64,000 bases of DNA from the NCBI GenBank assembly GCA_030248295.1, contig JASANH010000554.1:471463-535462 (forward strand), given 5' to 3'. The notes beneath the pieces are model-generated. The model made no database searches. It saw only the letters and a list, made by a program, of their open reading frames with translations, and was not told the origin of the DNA. Shown here in pieces: positions 36,840 to 50,887 of this stretch (position 1 is its first letter; each line of letters starts with the position of its first letter). The position numbers were made by a program, and so were the translations under genes. The DNA is from Mesodorylaimus sp. YZB2_4 (Eukaryota > Nematoda > Enoplea > Dorylaimida > Dorylaimidae).

Positions 36840-39800
36840 TAAGGGGAACTATCCTCCGGGGCTTGATTGGATGAAAAGTTATCAAGCCCCACTGCATTTT
36901 TTACCCTACCCTAGGAGAGCCTTAAACACAAAAGCGTGTTTTTCTCGACCCCTAAGATGATGGACTCAGAAAGAAGCAGCTAACTACCGCCAAAATGTAT
37001 CATTAAAAAATTTTTTGAAAAATACAGTTTCTTTGCTAAAATGTCAAATTGCCTCTAAAGAAGCAAGAAAATTTGCGAAAAAGGCATTTGTGCAAGTGTA
37101 CATATTGTCTCACCCACTCAGCACCCGTACATTATCATGGAGCGAAAAGAGACCTAATACAGTCTTTCTGAGAGCATCGGCCCAGTCCAACAAAAACGAT
37201 TTCGACACCCCATTTTACACGCAATATATGCTACCCTTATAAGGTCAGTGGGGTGTGCAAATGAGTTTCTACTCAAAAGACGATATCAGGAAGTTCACCC
37301 TCGCTTTTGGATCACATATCAAAGGACATAAAACTAAATGGCGCGAAATTTGACTTTTTAAAAATACGTTTTGATCTCATCCCTGTGGCTGCGCTTAAAA
37401 ACGGAGCCACTTTATTTTTGTGTGAACTGTTCCTAGCCAACTGCTCCTGTGTTGCAGGTTTTCAATTTTTTCTCAAGTGGTCACCTGTACTCGATTCATG
37501 AAGCACTGATTATGTTTCCGGCAAATCTGAATCGAATGAGCTCACACAAACCATAGTTTTACAGCTCCAGCTGCCCACAATATCATCATCATCAGAGTTT
37601 AGTCCCGCAGTGGGGCACGGTCCGCCTCATCTGGTCGCAAGATACTCAAAGGAAAAATCAAAAGTGGCGCCAAATTTATATCGTCAAATTGGGACCATTC
37701 TTGTGCAGTCCGTAAGCAAACATTATTGGTAATAATAGAGTGCCGAAGCAATTCGAAGAAAAGTCAGTTCTTTGCGAAGAAAAAAAGCGCAAAGAGTCAG
37801 GAAGTAAAAAGTGTCAAGAAACCAGCTGGGCCGCTTATTTTATGCTCATAGCCTCCATTTTTCGCAAAAATTGTTAGTAGTGCTTAGAAATGCTGAAAAG
37901 GCTTATAATTCTAGAAAGATAGCTCTTACTAAGTGCGCAAAGGTAAAAAAATTCGAATTTCGCGCGAAAGTCGAAATATCACGAGAATGGATTGAGAAAT
38001 GAAAGCGCGTATTTTGTTGAAAAATAATAAATTCTGACGATAAGTCTTGATTTGCATCAGACTTAAATAATTGGGTGAGATAATTATGAAACCTTTTCAG
38101 TATCAAGAAGAGAGAAGGTACCGTACTGAAAAGAATTGTGCACACCAACCCATCATGCCTAGATAGCAAAGAAAAATAGGGCGTCAGAAAGGGGGAGAAA
38201 AGCTGGCCGGTTTTGAGAAGTTAAAATTCTTGCACCCTACTTTTCTGTGATCATGGTTAGGTAAAGAATTTCCTTACTTGGAAAAATAAAAAGCAAGACC
38301 TTACCTTCAGCTGAAAGTCAGACTACAGACCACACCGTAGACCTTCGCGCACTCCTTTTATGTAGTCCCAGCCACTTTCACTGCATATTCAACGTAATTG
38401 CTGCACTGGCCAGTGACACACCTTTATTCATCTAAATCACATTTCAGTGATTCATGCGCGCCATAGATGGTATAATGAGACATCCTACTCCCGTGCTGGG
38501 CCTAAACAGTTCAGGCACGGGCACGAGTTCCTTCAAAAGGGCACAGGCGATCAAAAGGGGTGTTGATTCAGAAAAGGGAAACGTCATTATTTTGAATTCC
38601 CGCCAAAAAGTAGAAAACAGTGTCAAAAAATAAAAAACTGGTCTGGGATAGCGTAACGCAGAGCACAAGACTGTGACGCCAAGAAGCAATGCAACTGGCG
38701 TGATCATTGCGCTAACTTGACTTTATCACTCCCTCACCCTTTTGGCGCCCACCAGAAAAATAATACAATCATAAAATTATCGAATGTGTGAGGGCAGGAA
38801 ATAGTGCTGTGCATCATAGGCCCTTCATGAAATTGAATTCTTATCACCCGCGTCACTGCTTCTTTGCCTCTCAATGGTAAATGCTTTCTAAAAAATGGCA
38901 ATTACTGCCATTATCACGAGTGCTTACGTCTTTTTTGAAACACTGACGTAAGCTTAGTGCAATGCTATGACGAGGCACTTATTCCTACTCGTCCATTTCC
39001 CACTCCTACTGTCACCCGATTCCTGTTTTCTACTCGAGATGTCGAGCTGAGAAAATGATGGGATATGCACTTCAAGAATGGAAAATGGGTGCAGTGCACA
39101 GCTGATGGGCGAGAAAGAAATAAAGCTTGGCGCGTAATTTTGTTTTTAGTAAGCTCAGAAAAAACCGATTAAAAAACCATTTCTTTCATATTTACTGTGC
39201 CTGCGGAATGAGGAGAAATAAATTGCTATTTTTAAAAAGGTACTAATTTACCATTAAAAAGCAGTAATTTGTGTTGATCGCTATTTGTAGATTGTCTGAA
39301 AAGGAGAGCGAACGTGCCAGCAACGACAAAGCGGGGGTCGTGGTGGCTCATTGCCAGTAACGCCTCTGTCCCGCATTGCAGGCTAGTTAGCAGGACTTTA
39401 GCGGTCCCTCCTGGCCTTGGATACCACGGGGGACCCATCAGGTACAGCACCTTCAAGTGGCGGACGCCGAACGAGTAGAGAATCAAGACAAGTTGGGAAG
39501 CTGCCTTCTCTTTCCGCCGAGGATCATCCTGGGATGCTAGTGCTGGCACAGGACGCCCTCGTGTTTGGGTGCTCCTAGTGGAAGCTGCCTTGAGAGCTGG
39601 TCACTTCACGGCCTCGCTTATCATATCAAGACTGCTGGCCAGCTATGGGCAAAACGGGTTGGAAGTCCCATGAGGGAACTGGGGTGCCTCAGTGTACTCT
39701 GTTAGCATAGAACGTCTAGTGTGCACCGAGATGCACAGACTATTTGTCTTCCTTTCTGGTCAGGGCCGAGCGAGGCCGAGAGGCCGGGCTGACTGGTTTT

Positions 39801-40784
39801 CCTAATATGCGAGGGGTTGATAAGACTAGTTCCTGGGCCCGAGCATCCCCTATATCAAGGCCCTGCCCCCTGCCTGGCGAGATCAGCCCAGACCCAGTCT
39901 GTAGATCAGTTCGATTAGATGACTCCTCGACGACCCGACGTTTGTAGCCGGCTCTTCCGATCCTGCTTAAGTCCCCCCTGGTTCGGCGTAGTGGACGCTA
40001 GTAATAAACTACATCGATACCTGGGCTGCGGGGCTTAATTCGAACCTCAACACCATCGCACACTTGGTTCAGTGTATTAGCACGAGAACCTAACTGTTTT
40101 GCGGGGCCCAACCCACAAAACTTTTAGACTAAAGAGATGAACAAATCGCCGGCGACTGGCCTCATAGGCATCTGTGGGACCTGACCATGACCCGGCTCAT
40201 GACCTGGGCGGCACTTAGGCGTCAGCCTCTCACTCAAGCCAGGTGCGCACTTTCTAGCGAGAGTTCAACTCGGGGCCAGGTTAATCATTTCGTGTGTAAT
40301 GCGCCCACTCACCCTCGAGTTTGGCGACATGAACATGATGAGCAGCACAATCGCAGTAGCCATGACTACTACAAGTACAGGCTAGAATTCTGCTGTTGTG
40401 CTCCTCAAATGCAATTCTGCTGTTGTAGTTCTTTATCAAGATAGGAACATAGGGTAAATTAGCCTTTAGCAAGCCTTGAGCGTGAGGTCTAAGCTTCGCA
40501 CATGCTGCTGTAAATACTGAAAAACTACCCTGGCTCAATAGGGTTTGAGGCGGGGAAATTATTTGAGGGGAGGGAAATTAAGATGTGCAACCTGTTTTGG
40601 CACCAGATTCCTTCAAACAGTAGATTATTGCATCTAAGATCTAGCGCGGACACCTTTGTAGTCCCCTTTGTATCCCATGGAATTCTCTCAATGTGCATAT
40701 TTCCCTAGTTTCTTGATCTTCTGCGAAACCGTCATGGCAGGGTGTCCACGGGCTATACAGCTCTCTTCCCCAGGGTGACCATTT

Positions 40785-40800
40785 GGGGGGGGGGGGGGGG
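40785..40800. repeat. Poly(G) tract, 16 nt
   Basis: Uninterrupted run of 16 G in intergenic DNA after CCATTT. Confidence 0.9.
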
Positions 40801-41784
40801 CTAAGTGAGTATTGACGGTATACCCAACACAGCTTGCACTTTTCGAACTTTTAGAGCGTTTCAAGCAATTTTCACGTGTGAAGAACAGAATACATTATGT
40901 ACAGCACAGTATGACACAGAGTAGGTCAACGCTCAGATAGACTATGCCCTAGGCAATTCAAAAATGACATTCACGAAAACGCAACCAGTGACGATTTTTT
41001 GGCACAGACAAAATGTAGAGGCTCTCGGCACAGAGCTGGAAGCTGCGCGCTTCACCCGTCAGGGTGATGTTTTACCGTACTCTGCGTAGGAAGACTTAGT
41101 TGCATCGTTTTCATTTCACAATCTATTCCCACGAGCCAGTCGAGAGTCGGGCGTAAACGGCGCTCTTCTAAGCACTGCACTGCCTCTTACCGCGTGACAG
41201 TGTTAGCAGGTTCAAAGCAACAGTCATAAATAACAGCTCGTATTCTGATCTATCGACCACGCCCCCGGACGATTGTGCAAAGTGGTGTGGCTTTCCGGCA
41301 GTCGATTTGACAAAAAGTCATGGCCAGCACTGTGTTGCCGAAATGAGAGAGCTCTACTCAGCAGAAGGAAAATCACCTCACCTCGGTGGATACCCCCATG
41401 ATCACTTACATAGTTCTCTTTCATCGCTTGCACGCACAGTGGACCTTCAGGCAGGAACCACCTGCTTTATGCGAGTGACATTCTTAAACTGTACAGTGCA
41501 CTCAATTTTAAAACCAGCACGCACACTCCGCCGGTGGGGGAAGTGCACCAGTCATTCCTAGCCACTCTGTTCACTCTGCAAACATCGGCCCCACAGCTTC
41601 TCAAATCCAAAGTTATTACAATCAAGACATCGGCCATACAGCGATACACCAGTGATAACAGTACACGCCCCCTCCACTAGAAAGTTTACGTGATCTATAT
41701 TCATTCACACAACAATGTTGCGCAGCAATCGATAACAAGACAGAGTCGAGCCAATGTCAAAGGGTCAGAATATGCATAAACTGT

Positions 41785-44700
41785 TCAGTAACGATACTTG
41801 GTCGAATAATCCTTTGGTGAAATCACTAAACCGCGACCTTTGCGAGCTCCTCGATACACCGTCTCCACGATATCGATCATTTCTTGAGGATCTTCCATAG
41901 CCCAATTGATTTTATTATTGTTACCAGTCCCTTAAAAAGAAATCTTTTTTTAGACTATCATTGTTTACTGACGCCTGGCCCTTTTGCCCTTCCCTCATCT
42001 AACTACACTCAGTTCAGCGCTTGCTAAATTCCGCATCACACCAACTAAATTTTTACAGAATTCATGCTCTACATCAACTGAAACCCATAACATTTATAGA
42101 AATGCCCCAGATACAGCTAAAAAACATTTTATGCGTCCTATGCGTGAATCAGTAACCGTTAGCCCGAAATAATCAGACCATTCGGAACCGCGCCCGAGCC
42201 CCTCCTCATGCAAAATAAGTCTGTCATCATGTGATTTAAGATAGAATTTTCCCCATGACTATTTTCTTTCTGCTATTGTCTGTTATTTACGAGATACTTA
42301 TTTTTAATTTCATTTCGTGATTTAACTAGCAGGCGAGCTTTTGGCACTTTGGAATTCGCGCAACGCACTTTGGATGGAATTCTGCAACGAGTGTCACGAA
42401 TGACAATGACTGCATATGCATACGCATACGTTTTCATTTTGACATTTCTACATTGCGCTTTTAATCTGTGTACAGTATGTTTTTCCTGTGTGTCCCGCTC
42501 CTTGAGTGCATGTATTTGCTTGGGCGGTGAGTAAAATATGAGTATGAGTATGGGCATACAAACCTTTGCTGGGACGAGGCAGATAAAACTTTCGCACTAC
42601 AGCGCATTGCCACAACTGCCAGAGACCCTGCACCTATATTATCCTATTTGATCCAGAATGAAAGCTAGTTGGCTTGGTGGGTACAAGTTACACCTACTTA
42701 ATTGGGATAACTTAACTTAGTGTTCGACCAGGGCACCGACCCAGCCCGCCCCCGAAAACCATCCCACGTTCGACAATCGAAGAAATCACTAAACATAGTG
42801 TCAGCATTTTGCGCGATGTTGTGAGCTGGTTACTTTTTAAAACTTCTGTGCTGTCTGCGTAGTGCGACGACACATTGCACAGTGCGCACATATTGGCCAG
42901 TGAGATCACGTCAGTACTGGTAGCCGGCAAGAATCGGCAAGGTCGGCTGGGTTAGAGGGGGGGAGGGGATAGAGATCAGATCAGATCAGATCGCCTAAGA
43001 CTGATCTGCGCGTGCGCGTGTGGACAGGTCAGGCCAGGTCAGGTTTGGGTTGAGTCGAGTGAGCGAGTTGTATGACTGTATGACTATTCACATAGAGTAC
43101 TGTACATTGGCCTGTGTTTGGAGGCCAGGGCTAGACCTGAGGTGGAGGGGGGTGGGTTCCGAGAGGAAGAGTTCGATGTTCTGGCCGGCCCAACAGGAAG
43201 GGGCTTACCCCTCCCCCTACCCCCGCCTTGCCCATACTCGGTAGTCGGGGCTATCTAGCTGTATGTCGATGCTTTACTTTTCTCTGAATAGCAAAATGGT
43301 TGAAGCGTCGTCCTATTTTTACAAAGGACAAAATTTATAATTTATAATTTATAATGTCGCTGAGGTCTCTGAGGCGCAAGATGAGATCGACATGTGATAG
43401 GATAGTTTTCTTGTCTCTGCTAATCCACAATCGATTAATGGTAAATGTGAAGGCTTCTGGTAAAAAATGTAGGGCAAACTTCATGAAGTTTTTAGAACAT
43501 GGCAAGAAATCAACATATAGGGGGTTTCTTGACACAAAAAGCTTTTTCTCATCCCCGGTCCCCATCCTCGCTGGGGTTATCTCCAGCCCCGAAAAAAACC
43601 CCGGAGGTAGTCCCCGTTCCTGAAAGGAGGAAGACTAACCCTGCTTCCACCCCCAGTCGAAAGCTACGATAACTAGTGCCGATCAAGAAAATTAGCGTTG
43701 ATTCGGGATCACAGTTTATCAGGACCAAATATGATAATATAGATATAGGGTTTCGGCAGTCACGGCAATGCTCTGTGATGCGAAAGTCTGTGCTGGGAGA
43801 TCGATCGCGAGTATATCTGCCCTGGAAGCATCAACCGGAGAGGTTGACGTCTCCCAGCCGAGCAAAGTATCGATCTCCCGACCGCCAGGAATGCTGGTCA
43901 CATCTGCCTCATCTCAGCAGATGTTTTTTTGTATGCCATTATTCAGTCATCGTTGAATTATGGGGGCTGCCTCTTAGAAGCAGTCGGTCTGACCAACCGC
44001 CTATTGGCCTGTAACTTTTGGAGTATAATTCCCTACCCAAAGCTGGTATAGAGTACATCAAGAACGACTTACCCAAATCGATCATAATATGCTTGTTTCG
44101 GAAGAAGAACATACTCGTACAAGGGTCGTACAACTCGTACATTTTGTTAAAATCTGGAACTTCGCTGATATCAACCAAGTATATGACCGCAAAATTTTTC
44201 ACTTTTTCGGCAATTTTGAAGAGAATCTAGAAAACAGCAATGTCTTTTTTAATTTAAATTTTTGTGGGCAGAAGCCCGTTTTTGCCTATAGCCGGCCAGC
44301 AGTCAAAACTTATAAGCAGGGCTGTTCGGGGACCGGCACACAAAGCAGCTTCCCACTAGGAGCACCTCCACACAAGGGCATCCTGGACTGCACACCGACT
44401 TCCTCGGTCGATGTCCGGGCGGGCTTTGAACACTGTCCGTGTTCGACAGCCGAGACTCTACTCGTTCGGCTTCCGTCTTTCCACTCGGAGCACCTCTAGA
44501 GTACCGGGTGAGTCACCAACGGCCGGGCGCGCAAGGTCAGCGAGAGTTTATGGTTCGCAAACCGACCTCAGTCACCGGGGATCGAACCCGAGACGAGTCC
44601 AGCCGCTCGCCCCCCCCCAAACAATACGGAGAGACGAATGCCGAACCGCGGCCGCAACAATCATGTCTCGGCAGAGGGGCATTGCAAGCCTAATCAAATG

Positions 44701-45233
44701 AATCAATGAATGTTGATGAAATGAGGGGTTAAGAAAAGGTCATGGGGGGGGGGGGGGGGTTAGTTTCAAAATTATCTACGACCCTAAATTTAGGGGGTTC
44801 AAATCACATGATGTGGGACAGGACTTACAATTCGGATGTCCTCGTCACAATACATACCAATTTCAAGATTGTGAAACCGGCACCGTATACCAAAAGACAG
44901 GAATAAAATAAGCCCAGTGTTAAAAAGGAATTCATTTTATTGGAAACGATCGCGGACTAATACCTATGCCGTAAGGCTCGAAACCTTCACCTTGGATTAG
45001 GCCCACTAACAAGCAACATCGACAACCATCCAAAACGAAAAATAGGTACATGCAGGAAGAAAGATATCGTTAGCCCTTAATTTTGGAGCAATTTCTTAAC
45101 TCACCTCGTCCATTTTCATACAAGTCGGGTCCCAGTCGTGACCAAAACGAATAAGAACAACTCGATCTTCTTCTGACAAAATAGCCTGATCCACTTGCCA
45201 ACCATTGTGCAAATGAGGAAGCATATACGACAT
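41785..45233 (-). CDS. TXNL4A: Thioredoxin-like U5 snRNP protein TXNL4A (Dim1, U5-15kD)
   Basis: Small core spliceosomal protein with a thioredoxin fold that binds Prp6 in the U4/U6.U5 tri-snRNP; essential for pre-mRNA splicing. Three exons: 45233-45105, 44226-44073, 41930-41785, giving 142 residues, the same length as the human protein. Landmarks from the N-terminus: MSYMLPHLHNGWQVDQAI, FGHDWDPTCMKMDE, IAEKVKNFAVIYLVDI, EVPDFNKMYELYDPCT, MFFFRNKHIMIDLG, TGNNNKINWAMED, GARKGRGLVISPKDYSTKYRY. Splice phases (0, then 1) fit the family sequence without gaps. Intron 2 (2.1 kb) contains a copy of the CAGGTCAGG/GATCAGATC repeat family, and intron 1 contains a SINE-like copy and a poly(G) run. Divergent from the PMF1-like gene at 45990. 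Confidence 0.97.
42945..43215 (+). repeat. Dispersed repeat family B, copy 1
   Basis: The sequence GGTTAGAGGGG...GATCAGATC...CAGGTCAGG...GTCGAGTGAG...GTTGTATGACTG...ACCTGAGGTGG...CTGGCCGGCCC matches, in reverse complement and the same order, 47560-47815. It lies in intron 2 of TXNL4A. No coding capacity is visible. Confidence 0.75.
44265..44665 (-). mobile_element. SINE-like dispersed repeat, copy 1
   Basis: It shares ordered blocks with 57540-57955 and 63035-63362: AGAAGCCCG, GGCCAGCAGTCA, CACTAGGAGCACCTCCACA, GGCTTCCGTC, CCACTCGGAGCACCT, GTTTATGGTTCGCAAACCGACCTC. On the minus strand this copy contains GGGTTCGATCCCCGG, an exact tRNA-type B box, about 70-80 bases from the GCGGCCGC end, which suggests a tRNA-derived polymerase III head. 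It lies in intron 1 of TXNL4A. Confidence 0.65.
44744..44759. repeat. Poly(G) tract, 16 nt
   Basis: Uninterrupted run of 16 G in intron 1 of TXNL4A, close to the end of the SINE-like copy. Confidence 0.9.
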
Positions 45234-45989
45234 TTTGCCTAGTTTACGGACAATTCAGAGGCAAAATCGGATAGGCCTATCGTCGATAAACAAGCAAAAT
45301 CACAGCGGCAACAACCGAGAAAATATCGATCTTGTCTGAAATGAAAATCGATTTCAACCAACGAAACGAAAATTCGAGAGTCGAGTAATTTCATTTCATT
45401 TTTTTTCGTCTGCCTTCGTATGCGCACATAAATAAAACTGAGTTTCAGGTGATGCTAACAGTTCCTTGAAAAAAAAAAGGTATCTGTTTCAGTAGAAGCT
45501 TAAAAAATACTGCAAAGCTGCAAAGATTGGAAGTCTGCAAAAACTGTGCTCATCAATTTTTCACACCATAAGGCTTATTAATGTAATTATTGCTGGATCT
45601 GATTCGTATTTTTACTCTAGATGCCGCCCCGCCAGAATTTGAATCGCTTCGAATCCATTCAAAGCAAACAAAACAACAAAAAATTTGTCGTTTTACGACT
45701 TTCGGTTCATATTCTTCCTCTTTTCGGTCACTAAAATTGGTCAGTGGTGAGTTTTAAAAAACCGACTCGTAGTTTAGCTCGACAGCGTCAAGATTTTGAT
45801 TCACACATTCTCACATTTGAACGCGCCCAATTTTATTTGAGGTGAGAGAGCTATGGAAAAAATTCTAGTGAGACTGGCCTCCAGGTGTTCGGAATTAGGG
45901 TACTTTACACTAGGCTGCTCAGTGCCTGAGGAGAAATGTTAGTTACATCCATGTGGTCCTAATCGTATGCATTTTTAGAACCATCAACC
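45234..45989. promoter_or_regulatory. Shared divergent promoter region of TXNL4A and the PMF1-like gene
   Basis: 756 bases between two divergent start codons. On the plus strand a consensus acceptor (CATTTTTAG) ends at 45978, 11 bases before the PMF1-like ATG. A possible donor (GAG/GTGAGA) lies at 45842, which would define a 137-base 5' UTR intron. No TATA box is obvious. Confidence 0.5.
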
Positions 45990-46685
45990 ATGAGTTCAAC
46001 TATCAACTCCACGGATGGCTCATGCGTTGCAGCCGAAGAAGCAGCGGGAAATGCATCGTTACGTACGAAAAAGCTTTTCGGTGCTTTGGATGGTACGCTG
46101 AACGTTGTGGAGCAACAATTGCAGCAGTCTTTATCGCGAAATTTACTCAAACCTTTATGTCGTCACGTGAAGAAGAAGCAGGTGGAACCAATGGTTCGTT
46201 CAATTACCGAAGCCGTTGAGGAATTTCGTTCATCAACCGAAGAAGCCATCAACGAAATTGTGACCGAGAACGAAGTAAAACAACTTTTATTCCGATTGGA
46301 CGAATTGGTTACTCGCGAAAAGAAACGCAACACCGAACGTTGCGAACATCGTAAAGAAGCTTGGCGTCCGACTGGACATCCCAATTCCGATATGGATGCT
46401 CATTTTACCATTCGTAAACTGGAATATCGTGATAAATTAAAAGAAGCCACCGAGAAAATGGAAAAACAAGTGGAAGAAAATATGCGTGCATTAGAACAAG
46501 GACGAAAAGACGTCTTGGCAGCGGATCAAGAAATTGCCGCGTTTGGAAAAGATATTCGCAATCAACTAAAATTGTACAAAGTCGGTCAAGATGATCAAGG
46601 CCGGCAAGTCATGACCAAAGAGCAATTAATAAAACGCCTCGACGAAATGAAAAAATTAGCAGCTAACCGTGAGAAGCGGAAATAA
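45990..46685 (+). CDS. PMF1: PMF1/Nnf1-like kinetochore protein (MIS12 complex)
   Basis: Probable subunit of the MIS12 complex, which links centromeric chromatin to the NDC80 complex at kinetochores. One coding exon, 231 residues, ATG in ATCAACCATGAG. Recognition rests on the middle of the protein: an Nnf1-type helical region (VVEQQLQQSL...EEAINEIVTENEVKQLLFRLDELV) followed by EAWRPTGHP (123-131), which matches the EPAWRPSGIP landmark of vertebrate PMF1 in the same position, then a long coiled coil (~140-195: YRDKLKEATEKMEKQVEEN). The C-terminus is Lys/Arg-rich (KKLAANREKRK). A splice acceptor ends 11 bases upstream of the ATG, so the mRNA has a 5' UTR intron or receives a spliced leader. No other gene model overlaps. 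Confidence 0.75.
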   Translation: MSSTINSTDGSCVAAEEAAGNASLRTKKLFGALDGTLNVVEQQLQQSLSRNLLKPLCRHVKKKQVEPMVRSITEAVEEFRSSTEEAINEIVTENEVKQLLFRLDELVTREKKRNTERCEHRKEAWRPTGHPNSDMDAHFTIRKLEYRDKLKEATEKMEKQVEENMRALEQGRKDVLAADQEIAAFGKDIRNQLKLYKVGQDDQGRQVMTKEQLIKRLDEMKKLAANREKRK

Positions 46686-47270
46686 TAACGGTAAGGTCGG
46701 CTCACTCAAAAGAGAAGCGCTGGAAATTTTATCACAAGAATCATTTTTTCCTTGATCCATTTTTTCTTTCGTATATCATTTTGAAAATTCCTCTTCCTTT
46801 TTTGTATTGTAAGTCCTAATTCTTGTATGCAAGCTGCATTCTTTTTCCCTGACCATACAATTATTGAAAAATTTACATCTGATAAGCTTATCAGTCATGT
46901 GCAACGTACATACACTGTCACTAATCAATAAGATTATCAATCATGAGTGCTAACTCAGCACATCAAAGAAACTGTAATAACTGATAAACGTCACAAGATA
47001 AAGCAATGTCTTAGTGCTGTAAGACAAAACAATCAAATCGATGTTGATAAGACCAAGGTAAACTACAAAGAAACCATAGGGATGCACTATTGAACTACGA
47101 AATACCAATATTAATCCAGTCAATATCCTGATATATTATGAATGCATAACCATAATTGTTACCTCCCAACAAGCATTACTGAAACACACACAGAACCACA
47201 ACATACTCACGATCAGTCGTCCACACTGCCCAATCTTGTACACCCTACGATTTGATTCGTTTCCATTTGT
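46686..47270. other. Convergent 3' region of the PMF1-like and H3.3 genes
   Basis: AT-rich, with no coding sequence seen. It should hold both 3' UTRs and poly(A) sites; an AATCAATAAGATTATC stretch near 46923 is the nearest I see to a poly(A) signal. Confidence 0.4.
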
Positions 47271-49863
<2,593 letters not shown>

Positions 49864-49935
49864 TTTCTTAAATTTTAATAAGCGTCTCATCGGAAATGCC
49901 CATTTTCGATGAGACGCTTATTAAAATTTAAGAAA
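49864..49935. repeat. Near-perfect 72-nt hairpin
   Basis: The left arm 49864-49892 (TTTCTTAAATTTTAATAAGC onward) has its exact 29-base reverse complement at 49907-49935. After one G.T pair the pairing continues through AAATG/CATTT to a 2-base loop. The whole unit can fold as a ~35-bp stem with no mismatch except one wobble. Flanking sequence shows no similar symmetry. It could be a small fold-back element, a terminal junction of a palindromic transposon or a small-RNA precursor. Confidence 0.85.
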
Positions 49936-50887
49936 CTAAGTTTTCCAAGTTTTCCTGTGTGTTAACTACAGACTAAGTTTTCCCTTATCACTCGTGTATA
50001 TTCATCAATAATTTTGTAGCAATGAATCATATACGCATACACAATTTTAGAACAAACTCTCTGTGGGTAGGTTATACTATATTCGTGTTATCTTCGTATA
50101 CATCCTTATGTCAACTTTTCTTTCGGACTAAAAACAAGCGACTTCTTCAGTAAAATAATTTTGCTTGTTTACATAAATTAAAAAGTTTTGGGGAGTCGTT
50201 GACCGCGGCTAAGGCATTTAATTCCCAGCGACCACCGAATTTTGTTTTGAACGGTGGAATTCAAGTAGAAACTTTATTTAAAAACACGCAAGACAAAAAC
50301 CGTGGTTTTTCTTTCACGACGATGTTGATACGTATCTGAAACTCATTTTTATGTAATCTTGTCTTACGGTAGTTGCATTCCATGGCACATGGGGGAATCA
50401 CAGACTATTACCCCCGCGGACAATTGCCCTACACGCGGGAAATTCAAATTTTACGAACATGCAACTGGCAACTATTAATAGGGAAACAGATGCTTGCAAC
50501 TTGGGCTTTCACGAAAGGGCCTTCGCGACTGTTTTAGTCATACGCTTAGAAGGATTCTTGGCGTCGAAAAAGCTTAGGCTAAAGCTTGGGTAATTTTTTG
50601 GGGCGGCGGCGCACCTGCAGCCCCTTCGGAGCCCAGTGCTAATGCCGCAGCTCAAAGAAATTTACGCTTGTAAGCCTAAGCCTGAACCATTTTCGAACCA
50701 AAATTCCACCTAAGCCCAAGCCTCAAATCAGTCGCAAAGACTCGCGTGTAAGCCACAAGTTTGCAAGCATCTGCAAGTAGCACTTTTTCAGTTTGAAGCC
50801 TTTCATGCGTAACACCTAAGGTAGACTAAACCTGAGGTAACCCTTAGGCCCAAGATTGGGAATGCGAGTAGAAGTAGGGATAAAAAC

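Larger units (their letters stand above)
34750..41784. other. Seven-kilobase intergenic region without a recognised gene
   Basis: I find no supported exon on either strand. It includes poly(G) runs at 36826-36839 and 40785-40800, and a GC-richer part around 39300-40450. Short open frames here have no motifs. Confidence 0.45.

Noticed and set aside
43676..44014. 112-residue plus-strand frame in the TXNL4A intron
   Set aside because: No recognisable domain and no splice context; both strands are partly open, which suggests chance or an old repeat.
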